64,000 nt of DNA. It comes from Simmondsia chinensis. Taxonomy: Eukaryota; Streptophyta; Magnoliopsida; Caryophyllales; Simmondsiaceae. The stretch covers positions 8,177,355 through 8,241,354 of the forward strand of contig JAGTTD010000005.1 of assembly GCA_018398585.1 (NCBI GenBank), in the 5' to 3' direction. A program made the position numbers and the translations under genes. Of this stretch, positions 21,359-32,847 are shown piece after piece; within the stretch, counting starts at the first letter, position 1; each line of letters opens with the position of its first letter. The notes below the pieces were generated by a model. The model was not told the DNA's origin. It was given only the letters and a program-made list of their open reading frames with translations, and ran no database searches.

Positions 21359-24234
21359 TTTTCCTATAAATACCTAATCCTCCCCAACCCATTTCCTCAC
21401 CAAATTTTCAATCCTCTCTTATCTTTCTATACATTCATCATCTCCCATCTTCTTCAACTTTGCTAATTGCAATATTATGCTCTAAAGTTTGAAGTTCATA
21501 AAGTGTTTGCCTGAAGTTCGAATTTCATTGTTCTCTCGTTTCGGTGATTTTAGTATCGCAATTTTATTTGGTTCGCATTTTTAGTTATTTAATTTGCATT
21601 ACTACTTGCATTTTATAAATACTAATCACTTAGACTAATATGGCACACAACTCTTCATCATCTTCTGGAGCCGGTCGTACTAGTTTTAGCTCTTCTCGGC
21701 ACCTAGAATCCCTAAAAGGAGTAGAATTGTCGAACTTAATACGGAAGAATAAGCTTTTATACAACCAGACCCATCACCCCCATGCACTGATGTTAACATA
21801 AATTGGGAATTTGAACAACAACAATATTATCATGAGTCAGGTGGTGGGGGTGGAGACTTACAAACTGATGAGAAACCCACGCCCACCACTGAAGCCTAGC
21901 CAAGTTGTACCTCTACTAGTAGGTATACAACTAGTGCGGTATAGAATTACTTTACCCTTAATAAGACAACTAATAAAGCAACTTGCAAATTATGTGACCC
22001 ACCTAGGACTTTTAACCATCAACCTGGCAGTGGGACAGGCAAATTAAGCAGACATATACTTAGGTGCCACCCCGAGCAATTCCCAGATAAGAGCCAACAA
22101 CGTCTAGTACAACAAGTGACCGGTGCACTTGCTAATTTTAGGTTTTCTCAAGAGGGCAACCGAAAGGGGCTAGCTAAATATATAATTTTGGGTGAAAGGC
22201 GTTTCAATGCCGGCGAAAATCAATATTTCGTCGACTACCTCCAACAATGGGTGAACCCCGCCATTGTGAGGGTTCCTCGGAACACCGTAAAGCGGGACGC
22301 TTTTACGGAGTACCACGGGATGAAAGCTAAGGTCTTAACACTTTTTGCGACGAACACGAGCATGTTCTCGTTGACGTCGGACATATGAAAGTCGAAACCC
22401 AGCCAACCTTATATGTGCATAACAGCACACTGGATCGATGACTCCTACATCCTCCAAAAGAGAATAATTCATTTTGGTATTTTAGATTGCCGCCATACTG
22501 CCGAGATAATTACGGGTGCGATTATGTCGGTAGTCCGCAACTGGGGCATAGAGCGACGTATCTTCAGTATTACATTCGACAATGCTACCAATAACGCTGC
22601 ATCTGTTACACATTTAATTAGGCACATGAGACCCATGTTAGGTGGGAAGTGTTTCCATATTCGTTGCATTTGTCATATTTTGCATTTAATGGTAATGGAT
22701 GGTTTAGAGCTAGTAAACGCATCCCTTAACACCTTAAGATCAATAATAATATCTATTAAATCATCCGGTACTAGAAAAAAAAGATTTAGAAATTTATGTA
22801 GGTTGCATGGCATAGAATATAAACAATTCAAACTAAACTCCCAAACTAGGTGGTCGTCTACGGTAGAAATGTTAGAGCGCATTCTATCATATAAAGACGT
22901 TCTGATGGAATTCGCACAGGACAATCGTTCAGAATGGAGCGATTACAACCTGAACGGTATACATTGGGATACAATAGAGGAAATTTGTAAATTTTTTTGC
23001 ATGTTTAAAGAGGTCACGATATTTTTTTCGGGTTGCTACTATCCGACCATGCCTCAAGCAATATCAAGATTGCTTGATATTGTAAATTGGACAGCGGGTA
23101 ATGCATCCAACCCCATTTTGTTCGATTCGATTAAGGCAATGAAAGAAAAGTTTGCTAAATATTATTCTAAACTACCCCTTACATACTGCTTAGCAACTAT
23201 TTTAGATCCTCGTTGTTTTGCCAACATTTTTTTCAAATATTTGTATCCTAGTCTCAATATTGACACTTTCATTGCCGAAGTCGATAATGACTTGCACAGT
23301 TTATTTTTCCACTATTCCCGAAAATTAGGGTCCAATAATCCATATCCTAGTACTGCTGCAGTAGAATCTTCCACATCTAGTGGAAGTAGTTCACACACGT
23401 TATATTCATGGAAGCTGTTGGAGCAATTTACGCCCACAGTAGCCCCCACATCATGTGACGAGCTAGATTATTATTTGCGGACACCGTTGCTCCATATTTT
23501 CGCGACGCCGGCCAACCCGCATTTTGACCTTTTACAATGGTGGAACACAAACCAAGCCCAGTGTTCCTTGCTTTCCACCATGGCACGTGATATACTAAGT
23601 TGTCCGGTGTCTTCAGTAGCATCGGAGTGTGTTTTCAGTCTTTGTGGCAGGTTGTTTGGAACGAAGAGGGTGAAGCTATCACCGTCAAGCTTGGAGATGT
23701 CCGTGTGCTTGAAGGATTGGCTGCTAACTGAGGCAAGGAATTAACAGAGAATGAAGCTGGATTCATCGAGCGATGAAGAAGATGACCACACCACTGATAC
23801 GTCAAACGATGGCACAACAACCCCCCCATGCGACTGATATCAACACTTTTGTATGTCAATTATTTACTTTGTATTTTTTGATAAACAAATTTGTATTTTT
23901 AAATATTAGGCTCCAACGGCGTTGTATTTATACTTGTTACGTTATTTATTTACCATTATTTTTTTATCAGATATTTACCATTATTTACTATTACTTATTG
24001 TATATTTTATTTTATTACATATATTTAGCATTATTAGTGCTTGAAAAAAATATATTTGTATCTCATATTATTTATCAATGAATTATAATATTTTTATTAC
24101 AAAACGACTTTGTATTATTTAAATTTTGCATTTTTTTTAAAGCTGGAGAAAAGCGGGCCAACCCGGGCCCACCCGGCCCGGCCCGCACTGTAGCTGGACC
24201 GGGCCCGGCCCGACCCGGCCCATGGCCACCTCTA
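21227..24234 (+). mobile_element. 3,008-bp hAT transposon
   Basis: The terminal inverted repeats read TAGTGGTGGCCA at the left and TAGAGGTGGCCA on the complement at the right, followed on both sides by GGCCGGGTCGGGCC. The 8-bp target duplication TTCGAAAC is perfect (21219-21226 and 24235-24242). One transposase gene fills the middle. The length and 8-bp duplication are standard for autonomous-type hAT elements, though the gene is broken. Confidence 0.93.
21640..23744 (+). pseudogene. hAT transposase (BED finger, RICESLEEPER-like), broken
   Basis: The start MAHNSSSSSGAGRTSF at 21640 is one frame off the rest, so a frameshift lies before about 21940. A BED-type zinc finger reads ATCKLCDPPRTF and GTGKLSRHILRCHPEQ (about 21975-22080). 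The catalytic-core region includes ITAHWIDDSYILQKRIIHF and FDNATNNAA (about 22416-22605). The C-terminal hAT dimerisation domain has LLQWWNTNQ, CPVSSVASECVFS and RVKLSPSSLE (about 23525-23700). Premature stops TAG near 21943 and TGA at 22386-22388 each sit where the family has tryptophan. Otherwise 22389-23744 is open. Confidence 0.88.
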
Positions 24235-24242
24235 TTCGAAAC

Positions 24243-24879
24243 CCTGTAACTGCTATAGGGTTTTCATTTTCGTTTTGTTTTTTTTTTTTTTGGCAGTGCT
24301 TTTTATTCGATTTCCTCTTTCGTTAAATTAACATAATTTAACATCATTTGATTCAAAGATTCATAATACAAATCATAACCCAATGTCTAAATATAAAATT
24401 AGGAGTTCTTAACATTGGAATTTCAACCCCACAAGTAGATATTCTTTCATGCATAAATAACAATGCATCAACCACTACTTCTTTAATTAATCATCAATGC
24501 CTCAAATCGCATTATTCTCAAATTACATTCTTTAAGTAGTTCAGGTCATTCCATGTTTATATTTACATTACATGATGATAAAACACCATCATTTGATCCA
24601 ATTAAGTGTAACTGTAAACACTTGATCAAAATTCATGATTCACACAATCAATGCCTATAACTTCCATTTTAATATCACATGCATACTCATCAATGAATAC
24701 ACATCAATTCGCATGTAGTTAAATCAGAAGACATGCCTTAATCTTTAGCAATTTGTATACAAGAAGGATCTAAGAAGACATACATTTGCCTCTTTGTCAC
24801 TTTCTCCAATTTCACATAGTTTGCCACCAAATCAAGAAAAGTAAAGAAGCCATTTCAATTAACGAATACGCCTTAAGAT
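24243..24879. other. AT-rich non-coding remainder beside the 5' LTR
   Basis: No gene is visible. The bases touching the LTR (24872-24879) read cttaagat, the same as beside the 5' LTR of the related element at 55948. Confidence 0.45.
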
Positions 24880-25560
24880 TGTTAGAGCTGTTCCCAAAAT
24901 ACCAGGAACCGGGTAACCAAAAAATCTCAGGTTGGTGAGGCTATGTAATCACTTTCCTTAAGGCTTATTTCGGTATACGAAATATCCTCGGGGATACTAC
25001 AACAACCAAATATGAAGAAGAGAATATATAGAGAGAGAGACATAGTGAGATGAATGAGAACGACCTTTTTAAAGACTTTTACAACACTTTCATGTGAATT
25101 TTTCAAGTGTTACTTGCAATTGTATTTCATAATTTCATTTCTCAAAACATGAAGAGAGAATTCTCTTTTCTTCCCCTTTGAAATGAAACCCCCAAAGGGC
25201 TATTTATAGTTTTTCAAGTGTCTCTTCAAGAAGGGATACATCCCTTCATGAAAGGTCACTTCCCTTTTTAATATGTCACAATTCTTGCAAGTAAACACAT
25301 TTCATATGTGTTCTCTTAAATAATAGGGGAAATAATATAAGAAAATAAGGTTCAAAAGACGTCCCAAACTTATCAAAACGTTACTGTAATTCTGTAAGAT
25401 CTGTGTGTTGATGCACGGGCCCTGTGTGTCAACATACAAATGGTTCTGTTGGATTGTGTGTCGACACACGGGCCCTGTGTGTCGACACATATCCCATACA
25501 AGTTCAAAATAATTAAACCAAGTATGGGACAATCACATTCATTTTGAAGATACACCAACA
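24880..25560 (-). repeat. 5' LTR of the copia at 16.7 kb
   Basis: 681 bp, without the MITE. It carries TGTGTCGACACA palindromes at about 25405-25490. It ends in ACCAACA, directly followed by the resumed host exon. Confidence 0.8.
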
Positions 25561-26609
25561 CTTGATTGGGAGCCAAGGCGAAGTATGCCCTATGGGCTTG
25601 GAGATGATTTGGGATCACCATCTTCTGATGCTGCTCACAGTTGGAGGTAACTTCCTTCTTTCATTTGACCTTAAAGTAAAATTAGGACTTCTACGATTAA
25701 CTTTCAAATTGGTGGCTATAAAATCCTATTGAAGCGCAATAGAGGAAAAGTTGGTTGTGCCATTCTGATTGAAGGTGAGGTTAGTTTGACTTAGCAATGA
25801 TTTGATACCCTTGATGATTAGAAGTTCAAAAATGCACCAAATAAGAGTGCTCGTGACATCCACTCGAACTGGATGAGTAAAGCTCACAAACAACCTGAGG
25901 GAAATAAGGGTCTAATTCAGAAATAGAGTCAAGTGACTTTATTATACAACAAAGAATTCACCTTGTTGTTTCTCACTAAGTAGGATGGGCCACACTAGAG
26001 TGGTGTGAGGTTTAAAGGTATAGTCCACTTCTATTAATTTATTAATATGCTGAATATCAGTTGGCTGGTTACATATGTTGGTGGCCTGCAGTTTTACTGT
26101 TGTATTCGACCTATGTGAGGTTGAGTTACTTCCATGGAATCAAACAATATGCATTTGTTATAGTCATTATGCAATTGGTTGTTACGTAATGTTGCTTCCA
26201 TAATAGGCTCCATAATGCATGTATACTTATTTACTAAAGCCTATTTATAAATGTATTTACATGTTAAAATCTGTCAAAGGTCATAAAAAGCAATGGTTTT
26301 ACGGATATCTATTCAATTTTTTGTGCAAGTAAGGCATAGAAACAACTCATGTTCCCTTTGAAAACCCAACACGATTTCTGTTAGTTACATCTGTAACGCT
26401 GCGCTGGTGATGGTTATGCAACTGCGAACCACAATTTGATTCAATGATTAATTCACTATGCTAACTATTATCTTAGATTGATTGCTGGATATCTATTGCA
26501 CATATGCAGTCTCTTAGTTCGGCGCATTTGTTACATAGTTCTAGGTTTGCTTGTGTGGTAGGCCTTGGTCTTTCAGTGGTGCCAATGGCATTCGGAAGCT
26601 AGCAGGAAC

Positions 26610-26727
26610 TTCTTCTTCTAATTTCTGGTTCACATGGGACACCCAAGCATGAACTACAGAACAGTTCTCTATCTAAAGAAGTGACTAGAATGAACAAGGA
26701 GAAATTTCTGAAGAAAGGAAATAGTAA
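26610..26727 (+). pseudogene. Pseudogene block 4
   Basis: The frame reads SGSHGTPKHELQNSSLSKEV and TRMNKEKFLKKGNSK, then an intron-like GTATGT border. The upstream limit is unsure. The pattern (ELE.SSLS...NKE....KGN) fits the family region after KMKRKRS. Confidence 0.65.
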
Positions 26728-26854
26728 GTATGTATTAGAACCTCAGTCATTGTTTTAGTTGTCAGTTTTTAAGTCGCTATTCGTCGTTTACTTTCTTTAG
26801 CACTGAACCCAACCTGTTTTTCTAGTTAACTACTTACACATTGGTTTTTATTCA

Positions 26855-27190
26855 GTTTGTTGTTGAGTGTTTTAGTGAATATGTTGTCTAGGCTGAGTAT
26901 GCATCAAGAGACTCCATTGTTCAGCCCTACTTCCAGAACAAAGGGAGAAGCTTCAAGAGCACCAAGAACTGGCCCCATAGCCGTGGGGACTTCTCTCAAT
27001 TTTTGTCGTGTAATTGGCACAGCGGAGGACTGGGAACAACATGAATGTCACTAAAGTCCATTTGTTGGTGGGAGTGAACAATTTGGAAGCGCTCCCTCCC
27101 TACAGAATCATCCTCTCCCTCAATGGCCCAATGCGATGGTCAACGGCCACAAAAGATCTCACGTACGAGAAGAACAAATATAGTATTTGT
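26855..27190 (+). pseudogene. Pseudogene block 5 (cut by solo LTR and copia)
   Basis: TKGEASRAPRTGPIAVGTSL, then GTAEDWEQHE, then after a frameshift LPTESSSPSMAQCDGQRPQK and ISRTRRTNIVF. It breaks at TTTGT (27186-27190). The exon resumes after the matching TTTGT at 30482-30486 with LDELQVSSEGCPASDF, so removing the insertions makes it continuous. Confidence 0.82.
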
Positions 27191-27194
27191 TGAG

Positions 27195-30100
27195 TGTAAA
27201 AATTTGACAAACAAATAAGCAACAAGGAACACTTGAATAGGAGAAAATTAGATGATTTCCATTGAAAAGAAACTAGCCTATTTATAAGTACATCAAAAGA
27301 AGATGAAAAGAGGCAAAAGAATCCTAGACTAATTACACTAGGCTAATTACATAAAACATTGAAAGCAAAATTGAAGAGGACATTGATGGGGGCTCTTCCC
27401 CTTGGTGGCTGGTTACATCCATTCAACGAGAGGAGGAAATGCTCCTAATTAACTACCTTAAATTTAATTCTAGATCCAAATTAAATTCAAGGTATTTACA
27501 TCATAACAAATACAAATACAAAATACAAAATACACATGTATATGTAGTATATTTTCAACACTCCCCCTCAAGTTGGAGCATGCAAGTTGACAATGCCCAA
27601 CTTGGGAAGAAAGGTTGAAAACGAGGATAACCCGAGTGCTTTTGCGAACACATCCGCCACTTGACCCGAAGACCGAACAAAAGAAGTGGAAATTTCCTTT
27701 GCTAATAATTTCTCTCGAACGAAGTGGCAATCAATTTCTATGTGTTTCGTTCTCTCGTGAAACACAGGATTGGAGGCAATATAAAGGGCTGCCTGATTAT
27801 CACAAAACAAGATGGCAGGTTGATCAGTGCTAACTTGCAGATCACGAAGTATGCGCCTGAACCACACTAACTCACTAGTAACTGTAGCCATGGCCCTATA
27901 CTCTGCTTCAGCGGAAGAACGAGAAACGACGGATTGTTTCTTAGAACGCCATGAGATAGGAGAGTCCCCCAAATATGTAACAAAGCCTGTAATGGAACGT
28001 CTAGAAGTCGGGCAACCTGCCCAGTCAGCATCATATTAAGCACGAAGAGACAAGTCACATGCACGTGGTAGAAAAATACCCTGACCTGGTGTCCCTTTAA
28101 TGCAGCGAAGGACACGATAGGCGCCTTCTAAGTGCGGTACCCGCGGATCATGCAAAATTGACTAAGAATTTTAACTGCATAACATATGTCAGGACGAGTG
28201 ATGGTCAGGTAGAGAAGTCTTCCTACTATTCAACGATACTGTCCCGGATCTTCTACACGGTCCCCTTCCCCATCAGCTAATCGATGGTTTTGGACTATAG
28301 GAGTGGAAGTAGGCTTAGCTCCTAAAAGACCGGTTTCACTTAAAATGTCAAGCGCATATTTTCTTTGATTTAAAACAATTCCATCCTTCGTGCGTGCAAC
28401 CTCTATTCCAAAAAAAATATTTAACTGGGCCTAAGTTCTTAATCCCAAACTACTTATCAAGTGAGGCCTTGACCTCCTCTATGTGACTTAGGTTGTTTCC
28501 AGTTACGATGACATCATCAACGTATACCAGTATACTAGTAAAAATTGACCCACGAGTATATGTAAACAAAGAATAATCTGACTTTGACTGAACAAAACCC
28601 ATGGCAACCAAAAAAGAAACAAATTTTTGGTTCCAGTTACGAGATGCCTGTTTAAGTCCGTAAAAGGACTTACGTAAACGACAAACTTTACCCTTATGTT
28701 GCTTCTCAAACCCTTGAGGGAGTTTCATATAAACTTCTTCATCTAAGTCACCATGCAAGAAGGCGTTATTGACATCCAATTGATGTACAATCCAATCCCT
28801 AGCGGCTGCAACTGCAAGAACACATCTAACTGTGACAAGTTTAGCGACAGGGGCAAAAGTGCCATGATAATCGATACCTTCGATCTGTGTGTATCCTTTG
28901 GCAACCAAACGTGCCTTGTAGCGCTCAATGTTACTGTCCGACTTATATTTTATTTTGTAGACCCACTTGGAGTCTATGGCTCGTTTCCCGGGCGGTAATT
29001 CTTCCAATGTCCACGTCCTATTCTGTTCGAGTGCTGAAATTTCTTTCTCCATATCATCTCTCCAATGTTTATGACCTATAGCCTGAGAAAAATGTCGTGG
29101 CTCATCACCCGAAGCGATGGCTTTAAGCAAGGACGAGTGAGAGTTAGAAAATTGTGCATTAGACACAAAATTTGACAAGGGGTAAACCATACCTGAGTCA
29201 GCTGAAGGAGCGGCAGCACGAGAATGGGCTATAGAAGAAGGAACATCCACAATAAAATCTTGATACTTAGCTGGCATTGAGCGAACCCGACTCGGTCTAC
29301 CCGAACTAGTCGGTGCAGCTGGTCCCCGAGGTCTGTCAGACCCCTGTTCTGGTGCTGCAGCACCAGTGTCTGTCGGTGGTGCTGCCACCGACAGATCTGT
29401 CATCTCTGGTGGTGGTTCAGCCACCACTGGTCCCTCCTGTACACGAGTCCTCCCATGATCTTTATCATCCACATATCATATTAGATCAATTTCGTTATCA
29501 TCATTTCCTTTCTCTTGCTTTTCAAGATAAGGAAACTTATTCTCATAAAAAATAACATCACGTGAAACCACCATTTTCTTGTTGTCTAAATCAAAAACCT
29601 TGTACCCTTTCTTCCCATGTGGATACCCAATGAAAACACACTTATTTGCACGAAAACAAGCCCCGGATGATCCGAGGCGTGAAGATAATAAGGTGAGTTC
29701 ACATCAGGAACTCCCCCTGAAACAAGAATCGGCGCAACGGTTTGGTTAGAAACTTCACTTGAATTTTCGTTATTCATTTTAAGATGCGTAAAATAACACA
29801 AATAAAACAACTAATATGAAAATGCCTTACAGTGATGCGCAGCAAAAGAAGTGGGCCGGCAATTCGGGAGAGGCAAAAACACGAGCGGCAAATTTGATCT
29901 AAACCCGCTCTGATACCATGTAAAAATTTGACAAACAAATAAGCAACAAGGAACACTTGAATGGGAGAAAATTAGATGATTTCCATTGAAAAGAAACTAG
30001 CCTATTTATAAGTATATCAAAAGAAGATGAAAAGAGGCAAAAGAATCCTAGGCTAATTACATAAAACATTGAAAGCAAAATTGAAGAGGACATTGATGGG

Positions 30101-30270
30101 GGCTCTTCCCCTTGGTGGCCGGTTACATCCATTCAAGGAGAGGAGGAAATGCTTCTAATTAACTATCCTAAATTTAATTCTAGATCCAAATTAAATTCAA
30201 GGTATTTACATCAAAACAAATACAAATACAAAATACAAAATACACATGTATATGTAGTATATTTTCAACA
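27195..30270 (-). mobile_element. Non-autonomous copia element with internal deletion
   Basis: LTRs 27195-27560 (366 bp) and 29919-30270 (352 bp) run TGTAAAAATTTG...TTTTCAACA. The left one has a 14-bp local duplication near 27325-27353. Target duplication TTGAG is perfect (27190-27194, 30271-30275). The minus-strand TGGTATCAGAGC primer site at 29907-29918 directly abuts the 5' LTR. The interior is only about 2.4 kb because Gag's start is joined to the end of integrase. Confidence 0.92.
27568..29790 (-). pseudogene. Copia Gag-start / integrase-end / RT / RNase H relic
   Basis: From the 5' side: a Gag N-terminus (29778 downward) with NSPYYLHASDHPGLVF, joined near 29650 to the integrase tail GYPHGKKGYKVFDLDNKKM. 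Then comes a frame (28450-29472) with [10 protein letters not shown] and the reverse transcriptase motif YVDDVIVTGNN. After frameshifts, RNase H (27568-27972) contains [20 protein letters not shown]. Protease, the zinc knuckle and the integrase core are missing. Motifs agree closely with the element at 41679-44500, so the two are one family. Confidence 0.88.
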
Positions 30271-30481
30271 TTGAGAACTCCACATGTGAGAGTCTATTTA
30301 GAGAAATCTAACAATGGAGTTGTGAGAGTGAAGAGATCAATTTATATGCATAATGTATTACCCACCCATTGCTAATTGGTTTTAGAATGGAACCCCACTT
30401 GGGCTTATATGTGGATCTCATGCATGCCAACTCTACACGTCGGGCCTAAAGGCCCGGTGAAATTTAACAGTATCACCAACA

Positions 30482-30875
30482 TTTGTACTTGATGAGCTGC
30501 AGGTATCATCTGAAGGTTGTCCTGCTTCTGATTTTAGTACTGGGCTTCCTAGTGGCATGAATGGATCTCTTCTTTGCAGGAGTAGATGTAATAGCCTGCA
30601 ACAGTTCAAAGTAAAGGTAGATCATTCCCATTCCCCTACTAGACTCTTTGAAATTGAGGTAACTGGCAGAGTTGAAAAAAAACAGAAAGATAAAGCAGAT
30701 GGGTTCGGTGAAGAGGAGGAAAGAGGTATAAATAGTTATCTGCATTTTAGCTCGACTGGATTGCTTACAAAGAAGAACAAAATGGTTGTTAAGGGTGAAA
30801 TTGGAGATGGTGTGCGTAGAAATGGTAGTAGTGGAAGGGGCCCATCCTTTTTCATCTCCTTTGAGGGAGAACTCT
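30482..30875 (+). pseudogene. Pseudogene block 5, continuation
   Basis: LDELQVSSEGCPASDF and GLPSGMNGSLLC, a small frameshift, then SLQQFKVKVDHSHSPTRLFE, LLTKKNKMVVKGEIGDGVRR and GSSGRGPSF. The order SSEGCPASDF, LLTKKNK, EEIGDGVRR matches my recollection of the family middle region. Confidence 0.82.
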
Positions 30876-31039
30876 GATAGTCCGGCTACATAAAACGCCT
30901 CTGGAGCACCAGGCCTGGGTTTGATAAAAGTGGAAGGTGTCACAATCTCAATATTTGATAGCTTATTCTTTTGAGATCTATTACTATTTGGTAAGGCATG
31001 TGGATGATATATCATTGACATTGTTACTATCTTTTACAG

Positions 31040-31620
31040 TTTAACTAGTCGTCCTCCTTTCAGAAACCACTCAGATCGCAAGATTTTTAATCATCTTGGA
31101 CCAGTGCTAATCAACAGTTCTCCGAATATGATAAGTATAGTTTATTGTTCCTTGCATATATATGTAGGTACGCCAAATATCATGGTTCTCTCTCTCACTC
31201 TCATTTCCATAGACAGGTGCAAAATGGTTGTCCTTGTCTCTCAAAAATAATTTGTCTTATTGTTTCAAGTAAATCTGATGATGATACAGAAGAACTCTTA
31301 GCAGCTGCAAAGCTTGCTTGTGGTGCTAGTTGTAAGCCCCAATCTTTGACCCCAATTTTGTGTTACTTCCGACTACAAGCCTCCAGCCTTGTTGTGTAAC
31401 TCATGTGAGTGGAACCACTCTTCTTTGTTAGGATGGAGGACAATTCCTTTCTGGAACAACAGGTGATAACGATGGTTACAGTTTGATTGTATGTCCATCA
31501 GCAAGATTGTTAATTGTTGTTTGTGTTGGAATATCTTGCTTAAAGATTGTGTTTCCTTTTTTGATATGTACCAGCTGAAATCTCTGGAGGAGTGTCAGGA
31601 TAGCAACTCAGACATCAGGC
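31040..31620 (+). pseudogene. Pseudogene blocks 6-7
   Basis: Short coding patches separated by intron-like DNA: a GRPPFRK-like patch with HSDRKIFNHLGP near 31050-31090, SDDDTEELLAAAKLACGAS at 31276-31332, RMEDNSFLEQQ near 31430-31462, and LKSLEECQDSNS near 31574-31610. TEELLAAA..AC.AS is a conserved family signature. Confidence 0.72.
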
Positions 31621-31639
31621 CTAAAGACTAGCACTGTAT

Positions 31640-32847
31640 GTTCATTAACACATCTTCTCTAGCTATTCTATAGAGTTGATAGGAACTAAGCTTCCGAGCT
31701 TTATTATTTTTCTCTGGAGCATCTTTGACTGCACTCTATGTTCTCTTGTTACAATAACATGTGACATATGGATTTCCAATCTCTGCTGATGGTTTCTTAA
31801 TGATTATTTCCCAATTATAATGGGGAGTTGACTAGTCTGGTCTTGTCTTCCTTGTTTATGTGGCTCAAAAGGATTGAGAATACTATAGAAATACACTAAT
31901 ATTGCTCGGTTATGGAACTTTGTGAATGCTAGTGTTCTACATGGGCTTGGAACAGTCATGTAAAGAACAATGCACGAAAGCATGGGTTACATAATGCTGT
32001 CCTTGGTAGTCTAAGTATTGGTGATATGGCCAGTCGCCACAATATTGCTTGATGAATTTTTGGAAAATTGGTAGTAAATAGTTTTGGTTGGTCTTTAAAC
32101 TCCAATATGTTTAGTGTTTTGAGAAATTATGGGGTTTAAAGAAGAATGGTCTGAGTGTGTATTAATATTCTATTCAATATAGAGAAATCTATAGTCCAGA
32201 TATTCCCATGAGTATGAAAATAGGAAAAACAATGCAAGGTAGATGTTGAAGTTAGAGCCCTCTCTGTATAAACTTTGATTGATGGAGAGCTTTATACTCC
32301 CGTGTCCCTGGAATTTTAGATTCCATTATGCTCAGTACAGTGCCCCGAAATTCGCTAGGAGGGGTGCGCGAGATGGATGTGCCTGATCTTAGTCTATGTG
32401 GTGATATCTTACAAAATTGATTTTATGTGAGTTTTTATGGGTTTAGTCATGGAATTAGATACATTTGATGCGATGGATTTTGAGCTAGCTATTATATGAT
32501 TGATTGTTCCATTATGGTAACTTTTTACTTCATGTTAAAAGCTATTGGAATTTAGAAAAGCACGTTCTGTTCAATTTTTTTGACACAAGACTTAGAAGAA
32601 AAATATTTTCATTAAAAAGCAAAACCAATGTGATTGCCAAAACCTGTCGTGTTATGTTTGTGAAGCTTGCTTCCATGACACAGATGCGACTTCTAACCAT
32701 GGGCCGCAATTTGATTGGGAATCATGATATATCCTTAAAAGACTGTCATTTTGATTGGCAAGACTATGGAAATTTTTTTGTTTTCAATTTCAGTAAGGTT
32801 CTTCAAACACTTGCTGCTTTCCTTCTATCTTGATTACGAGAAACCAT
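31640..32847. other. Intron or intergenic remainder
   Basis: No recognisable gene. The longest open stretch (32504-32833) shows no domain I know and is treated as chance or intronic. Confidence 0.45.

Larger units (their letters stand above)
16679..25560 (-). mobile_element. Decayed copia element with nested MITE and hAT insertions
   Basis: LTRs 16679-17749 (includes a MITE) and 24880-25560 begin TGTTAGAG and end ACCAACA. Flanking GTTGA (16674-16678) and CTTGA (25561-25565) form a one-mismatch target duplication. The region after the left LTR (about 17750-18700) resembles 50120-51050 of the copia at 49569-56603, including degraded RNase H sequence, so orientation is minus. Most of 18700-24880 lacks recognisable gag or pol. 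It is AT-rich and holds the hAT element at 21227-24234. Confidence 0.8.
27191..30481. mobile_element. Solo LTR (about 214 bp), split by a copia element
   Basis: Its parts are 27191-27194 (TGAG) and about 30272-30481 (ending CACCAACA). The perfect 5-bp duplication TTTGT (27186-27190, 30482-30486) and TG...CA ends mark it as an LTR. The copia at 27195-30270 inserted four bases into it. Confidence 0.75.

Noticed and set aside
32504..32833. 109-codon plus-strand frame
   Set aside because: No family match recognised and position is consistent with an intron of the decayed host gene.
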